This document shows positions 1-7,178 of a stretch of DNA of 8,952 nt, piece after piece. The first letter of the stretch is position 1. Every line of letters begins with the position of its first letter. The stretch comes from Lactobacillus delbrueckii (GTDB lineage Bacteria > Bacillota > Bacilli > Lactobacillales > Lactobacillaceae), in contig SFHY01000042.1 in the NCBI GenBank assembly GCA_004556255.1, forward strand, positions 1-8,952, read 5' to 3'. The notes beneath the pieces were generated by a model that searched no databases, was not told where the DNA came from, and saw nothing but the letters and a program-made list of their open reading frames with translations. The position numbers and the translations under genes were made by a program.

Positions 1-106
1 ATTGTTAAAGCACAGAGATTAAGTGAAAAGGTTACTGAATAGCTAAAAGCTAAACTCGCTTTCACCCAGTCTTTTTTAGTGAAAAAAGTAAAATACTTAA
101 GGCAAA

Positions 107-124
107 ATCCTGCTTTTGCAGGAT
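107..124. repeat. Perfect inverted repeat / hairpin
   Basis: The arms ATCCTGC (107-113) and GCAGGAT (118-124) are perfectly complementary around a TTTT loop. The outer bases AGGC (100-103) and GCCT (130-133) can extend the structure through an AT-rich internal loop. No T-run follows on the + strand, so it is not a rightward terminator. Its role is unknown; it may be part of a structured leader RNA or the weak end of a leftward transcript. Confidence 0.6.
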
Positions 125-147
125 AAATGGCCTAAAAATCGCCTTTT

Positions 148-185
148 AACTTTTGTGATAGAAATCGCTATCTTTTGTAAAAGTT
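148..185. repeat. Nested inverted repeat (two stacked stems)
   Basis: The outer arms AACTTTT (148-154) and AAAAGTT (179-185) pair perfectly over 7 bp. They enclose a second perfect stem, GATAG (157-161) with CTATC (168-172), which is followed by TTTT. The inner stem with its T-run resembles a weak terminator, and the outer stem would compete with that T-run. The pairing is seen in the sequence; any regulatory switch is inference. Confidence 0.5.
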
Positions 186-226
186 CAAAAGATAAACAAA
201 ATAATTATTTCACAATATTGAAAAGA

Positions 227-240
227 GATTACCGCTTACA
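227..240. promoter_or_regulatory. cre-like catabolite control box (weak)
   Basis: Read on the - strand, the 14 bases TGTAAGCGGTAATC match the CcpA cre consensus TGWAARCGYTWNCW at about 11 of 14 positions. The left half is perfect. It sits between the TTGAAA (218-223) and TAATAG (245-250) hexamers of a candidate promoter, where a bound repressor could block RNA polymerase. Alcohol and aldehyde dehydrogenase genes of Firmicutes are commonly under catabolite control, but this site is imperfect. Confidence 0.35.
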
Positions 241-292
241 TTGCTAATAGGGCAAAATATAAGGAAGATCTGGCTTCTTGTGTCATTAAAAA

Positions 293-319
293 AGGGGGAT
301 TCCCCCCTCTTTTCTTTTT
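293..319 (+). terminator. Rho-independent terminator or leader attenuator
   Basis: AGGGGG (293-298), loop ATTC, and CCCCCT (303-308) form a short all-GC-core stem followed by the T-rich tract CTTTTCTTTTT. It points rightward and ends about 70 bases before the aldehyde dehydrogenase start codon. It either ends an unidentified upstream or small transcript, or acts as an attenuator in the leader of the downstream gene. The sequence alone does not decide this. Confidence 0.65.
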
Positions 320-328
320 GCTAAATGC

Positions 329-337
329 TGTTATAGT
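329..337 (+). promoter_or_regulatory. Possible extended -10 promoter for the aldehyde dehydrogenase gene
   Basis: TG-T-TATAGT matches an extended -10 element (TGnTATAAT) with one mismatch, lying just after the terminator-like hairpin and about 50 bases before the start codon. No good -35 hexamer is seen 16-18 bases upstream, which is tolerable for extended -10 promoters. If real, it would make the gene independent of the upstream hairpin. Confidence 0.35.
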
Positions 338-389
338 AGTAATTGAAAAATATATCACAAGAAATAAACAAGAAGCAGGAGACGAGAGA

Positions 390-1784
390 ATGCCTAAGCA
401 AAGCACCACAGAAGTGGAAAAGTCAGTTCAAACTGAAGACGAAATCTACCACAATATCGATATTTTGGTTAATAAATCACATGAAGCCTTAGCCCAAATG
501 GACGACTTCAGCCAGGAAGACGTGGACAAGCTTTGCCAAGTCATTGAAAAAGTCGGTGAAGACAATGCCCGCTACCTGGCCCAAATGGCAGTTGACGAAA
601 CTGGCCGGGGCAAGGTCGAAGACAAGGTGACCAAGAACACCTACGCTGCCCGGACCATCTGGGAAAGCATGAAGGACATGAAGACGGTCGGGGTGATCGA
701 AGAAGACAAGCAGGAAGGCTTGATGAAGATCGCTGAACCGATCGGGGTCATCGCCGGGGTAACGCCAGTCACCAACCCGACTTCCACGGTTATCTTCAAG
801 GCCATGATTGCCATGAAGAGCAAGAACACCATCATCTTCGGCTTCCACCCGCAAGCCCAAAAGTGCTGCGTGGAAACGGCCAAGTTGATCAAGGAAGCCA
901 CGGTTAGCGCTGGGGCGCCGGAAAACTGGATCCAATGGATCGAACACCCAAGCCTCACGGCCACGACTGCTTTGATGAACAACCCAAAGGTTCAGATGGT
1001 CCTGGCCACTGGCGGCCCGGGCATGGTCAAGGCCGCATATTCAACTGGCAAGCCGGCCCTGGGCGTAGGACCAGGTAACGGCCCGTCCTACATCGAAAAG
1101 ACGGCCGACATTGAACAGTCAGTAAACGACATCCTCTTGTCCAAGACTTTTGACAACGGGATGATCTGTGCCTCAGAAAACTCCGTCGTCGTTGACAAGG
1201 AGATCTATGACCAAGTCAAGGAAGCCTTCTTAAAGCGCCACTGCTACTTCTTAAAGCCTGACGAAATCAAGCTCTTTGAAGAACACTTTATCGACCCGCG
1301 CCGGGGGACTGTAGCTGGCCCGATGGCCGGCAAGAGCGCGGTCAAGATCGCTGAAATGTGCGGGGTGACCGTGCCTGCCGACACCCAAGTCATCGTCGCT
1401 GAATACAGCGGGGTTGGCCCGAAGTACCCATTATCCGCTGAAAAGCTGTCTCCGGTCTTCACCCTCTACAAGGCGGAAAACGGTGCCCAAGCCTTTAAGA
1501 TCTGCACCGACCTCTTGAACTATGGCGGCCGTGGCCACACTGCTGGCATCCACACCCAAAACAGCAAGGTCATCCGCAAGTTTGCCTTCGCCATGTCCGC
1601 CTGCCGGATTCTGGTCAACAGCCCGGCTGCCCTTGGCGGGATCGGCGGGGTCTACAACAACATGATGCCGTCTTTGACCTTGGGGACCGGCTCATACGGG
1701 GCTAACTCAGTTTCTCACAATATCACCGCCAAGGACCTCTTGAACATCAAGACCGTGGCCATGAGAAGAAAGCCAATCTTATAA
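390..1784 (+). CDS. Stand-alone CoA-acylating acetaldehyde dehydrogenase (AdhE N-terminal-type)
   Basis: This 464-residue protein interconverts acetyl-CoA plus NADH with acetaldehyde, CoA and NAD+ in the cytosol. It aligns by eye to the aldehyde dehydrogenase half of bifunctional AdhE. Landmarks are TPVTNPTST near residues 125-133 at the cofactor site, ATGGPGMV near 206-213, GVGPGN near 225-230 and the catalytic cysteine Cys260 in GMICASENS. The protein stops at KTVAMRRKPIL, about where AdhE enters the linker to its iron-dependent alcohol dehydrogenase half. That half (some 400 residues) is absent and no remnant follows. The ATG at 390 is chosen because AGGAG (377-381) lies 8 bases upstream; an in-frame TTG at 318 has no ribosome binding site and falls in the terminator. 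The first 30 or so codons are noticeably more AT-rich than the rest. Likely roles are acetaldehyde formation or detoxification. Confidence 0.93.
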   Translation: MPKQSTTEVEKSVQTEDEIYHNIDILVNKSHEALAQMDDFSQEDVDKLCQVIEKVGEDNARYLAQMAVDETGRGKVEDKVTKNTYAARTIWESMKDMKTVGVIEEDKQEGLMKIAEPIGVIAGVTPVTNPTSTVIFKAMIAMKSKNTIIFGFHPQAQKCCVETAKLIKEATVSAGAPENWIQWIEHPSLTATTALMNNPKVQMVLATGGPGMVKAAYSTGKPALGVGPGNGPSYIEKTADIEQSVNDILLSKTFDNGMICASENSVVVDKEIYDQVKEAFLKRHCYFLKPDEIKLFEEHFIDPRRGTVAGPMAGKSAVKIAEMCGVTVPADTQVIVAEYSGVGPKYPLSAEKLSPVFTLYKAENGAQAFKICTDLLNYGGRGHTAGIHTQNSKVIRKFAFAMSACRILVNSPAALGGIGGVYNNMMPSLTLGTGSYGANSVSHNITAKDLLNIKTVAMRRKPIL

Positions 1785-1830
1785 AAAATACTGCCATTAA
1801 AAATCAAGAATCCATGTCTTAAATTAACTA

Positions 1831-1857
1831 AGCTAAGGCCATCGCCTTGGCTTTTTA
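1831..1857 (+). terminator. Terminator of the aldehyde dehydrogenase gene
   Basis: AGCTAAGGC (1831-1839), loop CATC, and GCCTTGGCT (1844-1852) form a 9-bp stem with one G-T wobble, followed by TTTTT and a further T-rich stretch. It lies 46 bases after the stop codon and points rightward, so the dehydrogenase and the following S component are probably separate transcription units. Confidence 0.85.
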
Positions 1858-1903
1858 TTTCTTCTTTTTTGTAAGAAAAAAGCCTTAAAAAATACTGAAA
1901 AAG

Positions 1904-1912
1904 TGCTAAAAT
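1904..1912 (+). promoter_or_regulatory. Extended -10 promoter of the ECF S-component gene
   Basis: TGC-TAAAAT is a near-consensus extended -10 element 33 bases before the start codon. The -35 region (TTAAAA at 1885-1890, 16-base spacer) is poor. Transcription from here would give a leader of only about 25 bases, leaving no room for a vitamin riboswitch. Confidence 0.5.
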
Positions 1913-1945
1913 AGAAGGCAAAGTTACAAGCTGGAGGGAAATCAC

Positions 1946-2449
1946 ATGCAAAAATCATGGTCAGTAAAAAGAACCGCCGTCGTCGCCGTCTTGATGGCGA
2001 TGAACGTTGCTTTATCTTCATTCAGCATCCCTGTCCCGGGCGGCCACCTCTACTTCAACGATGTGGTCATCGTGGCGGCAGCACTCCTGCTTTCGCCGTC
2101 AGAAGCCTTTGTGGTCGGCGGGGTGGGGGCCTTCCTGGGCGACTTCCTTTTCTATCCGGCGCCCATGTTCGTCAGCCTCTTCTCCCACGGCTTTGAAGCC
2201 TTGATCATCTCTTACTTTGCCCACAAGTTTGCCGGCGAGCAAAAGAAGGTCATCTTGGGCATTCTTTTAGGCGCGACCGTGATGGTGACTGGCTACACCC
2301 TGGGCCGGGCCTTCGTTTACGCTACCCCGGCTATTTCTTTGGTCAAGTTTCCTTTTGAATGCCTGCAGGCCGCCGTCGGGGCAGTCTTGGGCTACAGCCT
2401 GGTCTTTAAGGCCGGCATCGAAAAGCAGTTCCAGCGCCGGCTGCGGTAG
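1946..2449 (+). CDS. ECF transporter substrate-binding (S) component, unknown vitamin-like substrate
   Basis: This 167-residue hydrophobic protein has about six membrane segments (near residues 8-27, 36-50, 55-71, 73-93, 101-122 and 135-154) and a basic tail ending QRRLR. The pattern PVPGGHLYFNDVVIVAAALL followed by a Gly-rich GGVGAFLGDFL segment is typical of the small S subunits in the Pfam ECF-ribofla_trS (former DUF1393) group, which bind vitamins or precursors in the membrane. AxxxA spacing in the first helix (Ala14, Ala18, Ala22) fits the known contact with EcfT. No EcfA, EcfA' or EcfT gene is adjacent, so it would share a module encoded elsewhere (group II arrangement). GGAGGG at 1933-1938 sits 7 bases before the ATG. 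The substrate cannot be deduced: no riboswitch or pathway gene is next to it. Confidence 0.85.
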   Translation: MQKSWSVKRTAVVAVLMAMNVALSSFSIPVPGGHLYFNDVVIVAAALLLSPSEAFVVGGVGAFLGDFLFYPAPMFVSLFSHGFEALIISYFAHKFAGEQKKVILGILLGATVMVTGYTLGRAFVYATPAISLVKFPFECLQAAVGAVLGYSLVFKAGIEKQFQRRLR

Positions 2450-2494
2450 AAAATGCCAGATATAGAACAGAACTAAAGTAAAAGAATAAAGAAC

Positions 2495-2523
2495 AAAAAA
2501 TCCACCCGCGAGGGTGGATTTTT
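2495..2523. terminator. Bidirectional terminator between convergent genes
   Basis: TCCACCC (2501-2507) pairs perfectly with GGGTGGA (2512-2518) around a GCGA tetraloop of the stable GNRA class. AAAAAA on the left and TTTTT on the right give a U-run in both directions. It lies between the stop of the S-component gene and the stop of the leftward c-di-GMP gene, and very likely ends both. Confidence 0.92.
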
Positions 2524-2556
2524 GCTCTTCATTAAGCTAAATAAAAGCACTGATGG

Positions 2557-5544
2557 CTAATTATAGAGCGAAGGCCCGCCGCTGATCTGGTTGCGGCCAT
2601 TGTCCTTGCTCTGGTAGAGCATGCGGTCGGCTTCCCGGATCATCTCGTAGACCTCGTCTGGGGTCTGGGCCTGGCCATAGACATAGCCGGCAGAAATATG
2701 GATGTCAAACTTCAAGTCCAGAATCTTGACCTGTTTCAAGTATTCCCGAACCTTTTGGTCATTCCTGCGCAGCCGGTCCTTGGATTCAAAGTCCTCAATG
2801 ACCAAGAACTCGTCCCCCCCGTAGCGGTAACAGTGACCGATCCCGTAAACGTGCAGGAGGGCCTCGCTGATCTTCTTCAAGACCGCGTCCCCGTACAGGT
2901 GGCCGAACTTGTCGTTAAAAGTCTTGAAGTAGTCAATGTCGATCATCATGACCGAAATGTCTCTTTGTGTCAAGTAGCCGAAGTCCCGGTCAAAACTGCG
3001 CCGGTTCTTCAAGGTGGTCAAAGGATCCCGGGCCGCTTCAACCTGCAGCTGGTTCAACTCGTCCATCTGGCTGGTAACATCCATGATAAAGCCCAGGAGG
3101 CCGCAGATGGTGTTATCGTCGTAAATTGGCGAGAGATAGTAGTGGAAGGTCCGGTGGTTGTCGTTGACACTGAGGGTCAGGTAGTCGTTTAAGGCTCCCC
3201 CGTCCTTTAAGAGCTGCTTTTCCTGGTCCATGATTTTCTGCAGATCATCATGATCGTTATTTGGATGCGGGCAGCAAAGCTGGCCCAAGATATCCTTGAG
3301 CTTCAAGCCGAAGTAGTCCAAAAAGCGCTGGTTGGCCCCCAGGTATTCCAGCTGACCATTCTTCCAGAAGAGGCCGACATTGCTGTTTTCCAAGAGGGCC
3401 AGGCGAACCTTCTCAGGGTCCAGACCCCGATTCTCCTTGATCAAGTGCTGGTAGTCCGTTTGCGGGGTCCGGTTCTTGACCTTGTAGCCATCTGAGAGGA
3501 AGGCAGTCAGGTTGTCGGTCTTGGAGATCAGCTGCAGGCGGACTTTAAACTGTTCCTGGTCAGTAATCCAGTCAAACTGGGAGATCTCTTTGACCTGCTT
3601 GCATTGGTCAATAGCGGTCCAAAAACGGCTGTAGTTGCCAGCCGCCGCCCCGTTGCAGTTCTTGACAAAAGCCTCCGTATCAGCGTAGCCCAAGCGGCCG
3701 GTCCAGGAGCGGAAGGCACTGTTGCAGTAGACCAGCTTGGCCTGCTGGCTTTGGACGATGAAGATGGAATTAGGCCGGGGATTCTCAAAGTTGTTGTCCA
3801 GCTGATCCCTGGTTTCCAAGTAGGGATCCAGGACGTTGATGTGGCTGATGCCAGAGAAAAGGTCTCTTTCTTCAACGCTTTCAAAGTTATCTCTTTCCTG
3901 GCTCAGTTCTTCTTCTGGCATTTCTTTAGCCAAAAGCCGCCCCTGAGACAGCATAATTCCTAAGGACCGGATGAAGTTGAGCATGGCCTGGTCCTCAACC
4001 CCCTTGACGACCGGGACGATCTTAAGCAGGCGGGACATGTTGATGACGGAAGCCAGGATGATCTTGGCTCTTTGTCGGTTGGTATTGAAGCTGCGGACGT
4101 CGACTTTAAGATAGTCGAAATTGTATTCCAGCAGGGTTTCCGTTGATAAGTCGTTGTTTTCCCCGCCATAGCGGTCCAGGCAGATCCCGAAGCCTAGCTT
4201 TTGCAGGCCGGCCGCCGCGTCCTGCAAAAGCTGCTGGTCAATGGTCACTGGCTGGGCCATCAGGTCAAACTGGATCATGTTATGGGGGATCTGGTATTTC
4301 TGGGTGATCCCGAGAACTTGGTCGATGAAACTGTCGATGTTGAAGTCGCTAGGCGAGAGGTTGATGGAGACCGGAACGGTTGGCAGGTTGTCGGCCCGTC
4401 TTTGGTTCAGCAGCTGGCAGACATGGTCTAAGACATGGAGGTCCAGCTGGTAGACCAAGCCGCTTCTTTCCAGAACCGGGATAAAGCGGCTGGCCTTTAA
4501 AGCTGGCTTGCCTGGTTCCTGCCAGCGGGAGACAGCTTCAAAGTTGCAGATTTTCTTAGAATAGAGGTTGAAAATCGGCTGGTAGTAGACCTTGAGCCAG
4601 TTTAGGCTGAGGGCTTCTTCAAAGTGGCCCATCAAGTAGTCCCGCAGCTCAAAGCGCTTCTTGACAGAGGTATTGTAGACCTGGTAAACCTTGTGCCGGT
4701 CATCGCCCATGTAGCGCAGGGCCAGGTAGGCCTTGTCGACGGCGCTGGTGGCTGCTTCCATTTCCTTGACCTGGTAGACGCCGGCTCTGACGGTCGTGAC
4801 CTTGTCAGCGGAAAAATCCGCGACTTTCTTCTGGATCTCCGGTAGCAGCTTCTTGAGCTGGCTGGGAGCAGTGATGGTCAAGAAGGAGTCGTCGACATAG
4901 CGCAGGGTCAGTCCTTCCTGGAAGCTGGCCCGGATGATTTCCCCGCACTTCTCGATAAGCTGGTTCCCTTGCAAGAAGCCAAAGTGGTCGTTGTAAGAGT
5001 GCAGGGAAGAAATGTCGAAGTAGATGACGTCAACTTGCCCGGTCTGCTTTAAGAGCTTTCTTAAAAAGTCATCCCCGAACTTGCTGAAGTAGCTGACATT
5101 GGGCATGCCCGTCAGCAGGTCCATGTCGGGGGATTCACTTTGCTCCTTGCTCTGCTGGCTCTGGTCATTGCCCAGGTCAAAGTAGGTAACCAGCAAAAGG
5201 CTTGTGCCGTCCTCAGTCTTGATCCGCTTTGAGTGGGCAAAAAGGGTGTGGTATTCGCCCTTGATGGATAGGCGGTAGGTCAAGTGACATTCCCGGTACT
5301 TGATGGCTGAAGCTGAAAAAGTTGCCAGGCGGACAATGTCGGCCGGGTGGACCCGGCCAAAGCTGTGGTGGTTGAGATATTCCAGCATGGACTCCCGGTC
5401 AGAGCCCACCATCTTGCAGTATTCGTCAGAAACCAACAAGACATGGTACTCCCCGTCGATGACCTGCATAACTAAAAGCGGCAGGGGTGTTTTCTCATAT
5501 CGGGCGCGTTCTTGGTCGGTAATTTGGTAAAGGGCTTCTGCCAT
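2557..5544 (-). CDS. Multidomain cyclic-di-GMP protein: PAS, degenerate GGDEF, degenerate EAL, PAS, PAS, intact GGDEF
   Basis: This 995-residue protein has no signal peptide or membrane helix, so it is probably a cytosolic sensor. Approximate order: PAS (20-125); GGDEF-like (135-290), which keeps DLLTGMPN and Asp177 but has VDDSF (217-221) in place of GGDEF; EAL-like (300-545) starting EAVSRW (336-341); two PAS-like regions (585-690, 710-830); and a C-terminal GGDEF (835-990). The last domain has DPLTTLKN (840-847), metal Asp869, and an intact RYGGDEF (907-913), so it should make c-di-GMP from two GTP. The EAL domain keeps Glu336, Asn395, Asp457, Lys480 and Gln534 but has Asp427, Ala430, Arg458 and Lys514 where catalytic enzymes have acidic residues, so it is probably inactive or only binds ligand. 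The inhibitory RxxD site is missing from both GGDEF domains (YGIG at 900-903 in the active one). AAGGAAG (5549-5555 complement) precedes the ATG. Confidence 0.95.
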   Translation of the reverse strand: MAEALYQITDQERARYEKTPLPLLVMQVIDGEYHVLLVSDEYCKMVGSDRESMLEYLNHHSFGRVHPADIVRLATFSASAIKYRECHLTYRLSIKGEYHTLFAHSKRIKTEDGTSLLLVTYFDLGNDQSQQSKEQSESPDMDLLTGMPNVSYFSKFGDDFLRKLLKQTGQVDVIYFDISSLHSYNDHFGFLQGNQLIEKCGEIIRASFQEGLTLRYVDDSFLTITAPSQLKKLLPEIQKKVADFSADKVTTVRAGVYQVKEMEAATSAVDKAYLALRYMGDDRHKVYQVYNTSVKKRFELRDYLMGHFEEALSLNWLKVYYQPIFNLYSKKICNFEAVSRWQEPGKPALKASRFIPVLERSGLVYQLDLHVLDHVCQLLNQRRADNLPTVPVSINLSPSDFNIDSFIDQVLGITQKYQIPHNMIQFDLMAQPVTIDQQLLQDAAAGLQKLGFGICLDRYGGENNDLSTETLLEYNFDYLKVDVRSFNTNRQRAKIILASVINMSRLLKIVPVVKGVEDQAMLNFIRSLGIMLSQGRLLAKEMPEEELSQERDNFESVEERDLFSGISHINVLDPYLETRDQLDNNFENPRPNSIFIVQSQQAKLVYCNSAFRSWTGRLGYADTEAFVKNCNGAAAGNYSRFWTAIDQCKQVKEISQFDWITDQEQFKVRLQLISKTDNLTAFLSDGYKVKNRTPQTDYQHLIKENRGLDPEKVRLALLENSNVGLFWKNGQLEYLGANQRFLDYFGLKLKDILGQLCCPHPNNDHDDLQKIMDQEKQLLKDGGALNDYLTLSVNDNHRTFHYYLSPIYDDNTICGLLGFIMDVTSQMDELNQLQVEAARDPLTTLKNRRSFDRDFGYLTQRDISVMMIDIDYFKTFNDKFGHLYGDAVLKKISEALLHVYGIGHCYRYGGDEFLVIEDFESKDRLRRNDQKVREYLKQVKILDLKFDIHISAGYVYGQAQTPDEVYEMIREADRMLYQSKDNGRNQISGGPSLYN

Positions 5545-5567
5545 AGTTCTTCCTTAACTGATTGAAC

Positions 5568-5589
5568 GATAATCAAGTGCTTGATTATC
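5568..5589. promoter_or_regulatory. Perfect 22-bp inverted repeat in the leader of the c-di-GMP gene
   Basis: GATAATCAAG (5568-5577) and CTTGATTATC (5580-5589) are perfect 10-bp inverted arms around the two bases TG. The element lies between the predicted promoter and the ribosome binding site of the leftward gene, about 24 bases upstream of its start codon. It could be an operator for a dimeric repressor, or a leader-RNA hairpin (9 bp with a 4-nt loop). No T-run follows on the - strand, so it is not a terminator. Confidence 0.75.
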
Positions 5590-5617
5590 AGCTTAAATTA
5601 ATAGTTCTTTCGTAAAA

Positions 5618-5626
5618 ATTATAACA
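5618..5626 (-). promoter_or_regulatory. Extended -10 promoter of the c-di-GMP gene
   Basis: Read leftward, the sequence is TGT-TATAAT, a perfect -10 hexamer with the extended TG motif. The only -35-like hexamer, TTGCCA (5638-5643 complement), is 14 bases away, too close for a normal promoter. Transcription would start near 5611, giving a leader of about 65 bases that contains the 22-bp inverted repeat. Confidence 0.65.
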
Positions 5627-5639
5627 CTGATTGTTTCTG

Positions 5640-5670
5640 GCAAGGGCTGATAAAAAAAATCAAGCAAGGG
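5640..5670. repeat. Direct repeat GCAAGGG x2 upstream of the c-di-GMP gene promoter
   Basis: GCAAGGG occurs at 5640-5646 and 5664-5670, 24 bases apart start to start, separated by an A-rich tract. Relative to the predicted leftward start these lie near -30 and -55. Repeats on one helix face upstream of a promoter can be regulator sites, but seven bases is short and chance is possible. Confidence 0.3.
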
Positions 5671-5708
5671 AAGTTCTTAAAAAAGTATATTAACTTACTT
5701 ACTAATGT

Positions 5709-6878
5709 TTAGTTGCTGATTTTTCTTTTACCGCACGCGATAGAAATAACGGTAACCAAGAGGCAGGCTAAAATGCCGACAGCTAGGTCCCCGCCAAAGG
5801 CCAAGCGGATGTCGATGTCCGACAGGACACCAGTGATGATTGGAACAGTAAAGGAAGCAGCTGCCCCGAAGAAGTAGAAGATCCCGGTCGCCAGGCCCTT
5901 TTTGTCAGGGAAGAATTCCATGAAGGCGTTGAGGCCCGTCTGCATGATCCCGCTGGCCGCCGTCAGGCCAAACATGAAGGAGGCAAACTCAGACAAGAAG
6001 GCGGAATGGCTGACTAAAAGCAAAAGGACCATCAAAGTAGCTAAGACGTTCATGACCATAAGAATGGCGTAAGGGGAGACTTCCCGGCTGAGCAGGCCAA
6101 AGAGGATGAAGACCCCGATGATGGAGCCAACGCTATACAAGGAAAGAAAGAGGTGGCTGGTGGCAGTGGAGAAGCCCTGCTTTTGCCCGAAAAGGGTGAT
6201 CCACTGGGTGAACCAGATCATGAGGGCCATGGAAGCGTAGCCGTAGAGGGCAAAGCAGACCGTGGTCAGCCAGCTCTTCTGGCTCTTGGCCGCCTTTTGT
6301 CCTGTTTCTGTCACCTTTTGGCCAGCTTGCGGGAACTTCAAGGGAGCCAGGAGGATAGCGTTAATGATTATGATTCCAGCCATAGCCATGAAGCTGTAGC
6401 CGTACCAGAGCTGGTGGTGGTGGAGGCTGGACACCAAAAGGGGCAGGATGAATTCGCCTAAGGAGGCGGCGGCCTTGATCAAGATGTTCCCCCGGCTGCC
6501 CTTTTGCCCCATTTCAGCAAAAGTCGTGTAGGTCCCGGCGTCCAGGGCGGAGTTGGCGATCCCGGCTAAGATGGCCAGGACGTAAGCCAGGTAGACGTTT
6601 TTGGAGAAGGGGATGCCCAGGGCGAAAGTCAAATAGCAGGCCATGCCCAGGTAAACGAAGAACTTCCGGCTGATCTTGTCGGCCAGGTAGCCGGTGATCA
6701 GGTAGGCCAAAAGTCGGCCGATCCCTACGCCGGAGATGACGAAGGACACCAGCTTCAAGGGGACCGACCAGCTCTTGCCCAGGGCGGTCATGTTCTGGGA
6801 GAGGATCAAGAGGCCGAAGCCATGGGCGACGTAGTTGAGGTAAAGGCTGATGGACAGCCGCAGTTTCTGCTTGTTCAT
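5709..6878 (-). CDS. MFS-family permease, substrate unknown
   Basis: This 389-residue integral membrane protein has about 12 predicted helices split 6+6 by a basic, Gln/Lys-rich loop near residues 182-203. The loop between helices 2 and 3 carries the MFS motif A in the form GYLADKISRKFF (63-74), with Asp67 and Arg71. A Gly/Ala-rich helix 4 (AGIANSALDAGTYTTFAEM) resembles major facilitator sugar or organic-acid carriers, but the substrate cannot be read from the sequence. Length is normal for the family and the frame is intact. The ATG at 6878 (complement) is preceded by only a weak purine-rich GAAAGAAG. A near-consensus cre site just upstream suggests catabolite repression by CcpA and therefore a possible carbon-source role. 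It is followed by the c-di-GMP gene on the same strand after a 164-base gap that has its own promoter. Confidence 0.88.
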   Translation of the reverse strand: MNKQKLRLSISLYLNYVAHGFGLLILSQNMTALGKSWSVPLKLVSFVISGVGIGRLLAYLITGYLADKISRKFFVYLGMACYLTFALGIPFSKNVYLAYVLAILAGIANSALDAGTYTTFAEMGQKGSRGNILIKAAASLGEFILPLLVSSLHHHQLWYGYSFMAMAGIIIINAILLAPLKFPQAGQKVTETGQKAAKSQKSWLTTVCFALYGYASMALMIWFTQWITLFGQKQGFSTATSHLFLSLYSVGSIIGVFILFGLLSREVSPYAILMVMNVLATLMVLLLLVSHSAFLSEFASFMFGLTAASGIMQTGLNAFMEFFPDKKGLATGIFYFFGAAASFTVPIITGVLSDIDIRLAFGGDLAVGILACLLVTVISIACGKRKISN

Positions 6879-6894
6879 AGTTTTCTTCTTTCTG

Positions 6895-6908
6895 TAAAAG
6901 CGCTTACT
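6895..6908. promoter_or_regulatory. cre site (CcpA operator) ahead of the MFS gene
   Basis: TAAAAGCGCTTACT matches the cre consensus TGWAARCGYTWNCW at 13 of 14 positions on the + strand, with the palindromic core AAGCGCTT. It lies between the predicted leftward transcription start (near 6918) and the start codon (6878). CcpA bound here would act as a roadblock, giving glucose-type repression of the permease. Confidence 0.7.
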
Positions 6909-6924
6909 TGTTTCTATATAAAAT

Positions 6925-6933
6925 ATTATATCA
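6925..6933 (-). promoter_or_regulatory. Extended -10 promoter of the MFS gene
   Basis: On the - strand the sequence reads TGA-TATAAT, a perfect extended -10 element, 47 bases before the start codon. No good -35 hexamer is visible at 16-18 bases, as with several other promoters in the window. Confidence 0.6.
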
Positions 6934-6989
6934 TTTTAATTGATTTATTTCTTAGCACAATTGATAGAAAAAGGCTGTTAGGAAAAAGC

Positions 6990-7018
6990 AAAAAAGCCGC
7001 GGAAAAGATCTCCGCGGC
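6990..7018 (-). terminator. Orphan leftward rho-independent terminator
   Basis: GCCGCGGA (6996-7003) and TCCGCGGC (7011-7018) form a perfect 8-bp, very GC-rich stem with a 7-base loop. On the - strand the stem is followed by TTTTTT-GC-TTTTT (6983-6995 complement), a textbook U-run. On the + strand no T-run follows. No leftward gene lies immediately upstream of it: the next gene to the right, from 7179, runs rightward. Confidence 0.8.
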
Positions 7019-7074
7019 AATATTCCAAAATCCAAAAATAGATCAATAGAATGTTTTTGATTTGATAGAAATTA

Positions 7075-7080
7075 TATAAT
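7075..7080 (+). promoter_or_regulatory. Candidate -10 of the M24 peptidase gene
   Basis: TATAAT is a perfect -10 hexamer about 100 bases before the start codon. It is embedded in the palindrome ATTATATAAT (7071-7080), so the same bases also read TATAAT leftward. No consensus -35 is found at 16-18 bases in either direction (TTGATT at 7057-7062 is only 12 bases away). Confidence 0.45.
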
Positions 7081-7178
7081 GATCAAAGGGCTTTGCCTAG
7101 ACGCTTCGTTAAAAAAAACTAGAAAAAGGAAAGAAATATAAAAATAAAACAAGAACACTTTCTTGGGAGTGAAAAAGC

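Larger units (their letters stand above)
1..389. other. AT-rich non-coding leader upstream of the aldehyde dehydrogenase gene
   Basis: No convincing gene lies here. The stretch is strongly AT-rich and unlike the GC-rich genes. It holds, in order: a perfect hairpin at 107-124 (7-bp stem, TTTT loop); a nested hairpin at 148-185; a 12-bp AT palindrome at 199-210; a cre-like box at 227-240; a possible promoter (TTGAAA at 218-223 and extended -10 TGC-TAATAG at 242-250, with a long 21-nt spacer); a hairpin plus T-run at 293-319; and a second possible extended -10 at 329-337. A 13-codon open frame ending with TAG at 40-42 could be the tail of an upstream gene, but it is too short to call. Confidence 0.7.
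6879..7178. other. Divergent intergenic region between the MFS and M24 peptidase genes
   Basis: This 300-base AT-rich gap holds, from left to right, the cre site and extended -10 of the leftward MFS gene, an orphan leftward terminator (6990-7018), a candidate rightward -10 (7075-7080) and the GGGAGTG ribosome binding site (7165-7171) of the peptidase gene. I see no open frame with coding character in either direction. The 7081-7150 stretch, A-rich and unstructured apart from a small GGC-TTT-GCC dyad, would form the peptidase leader. Confidence 0.6.
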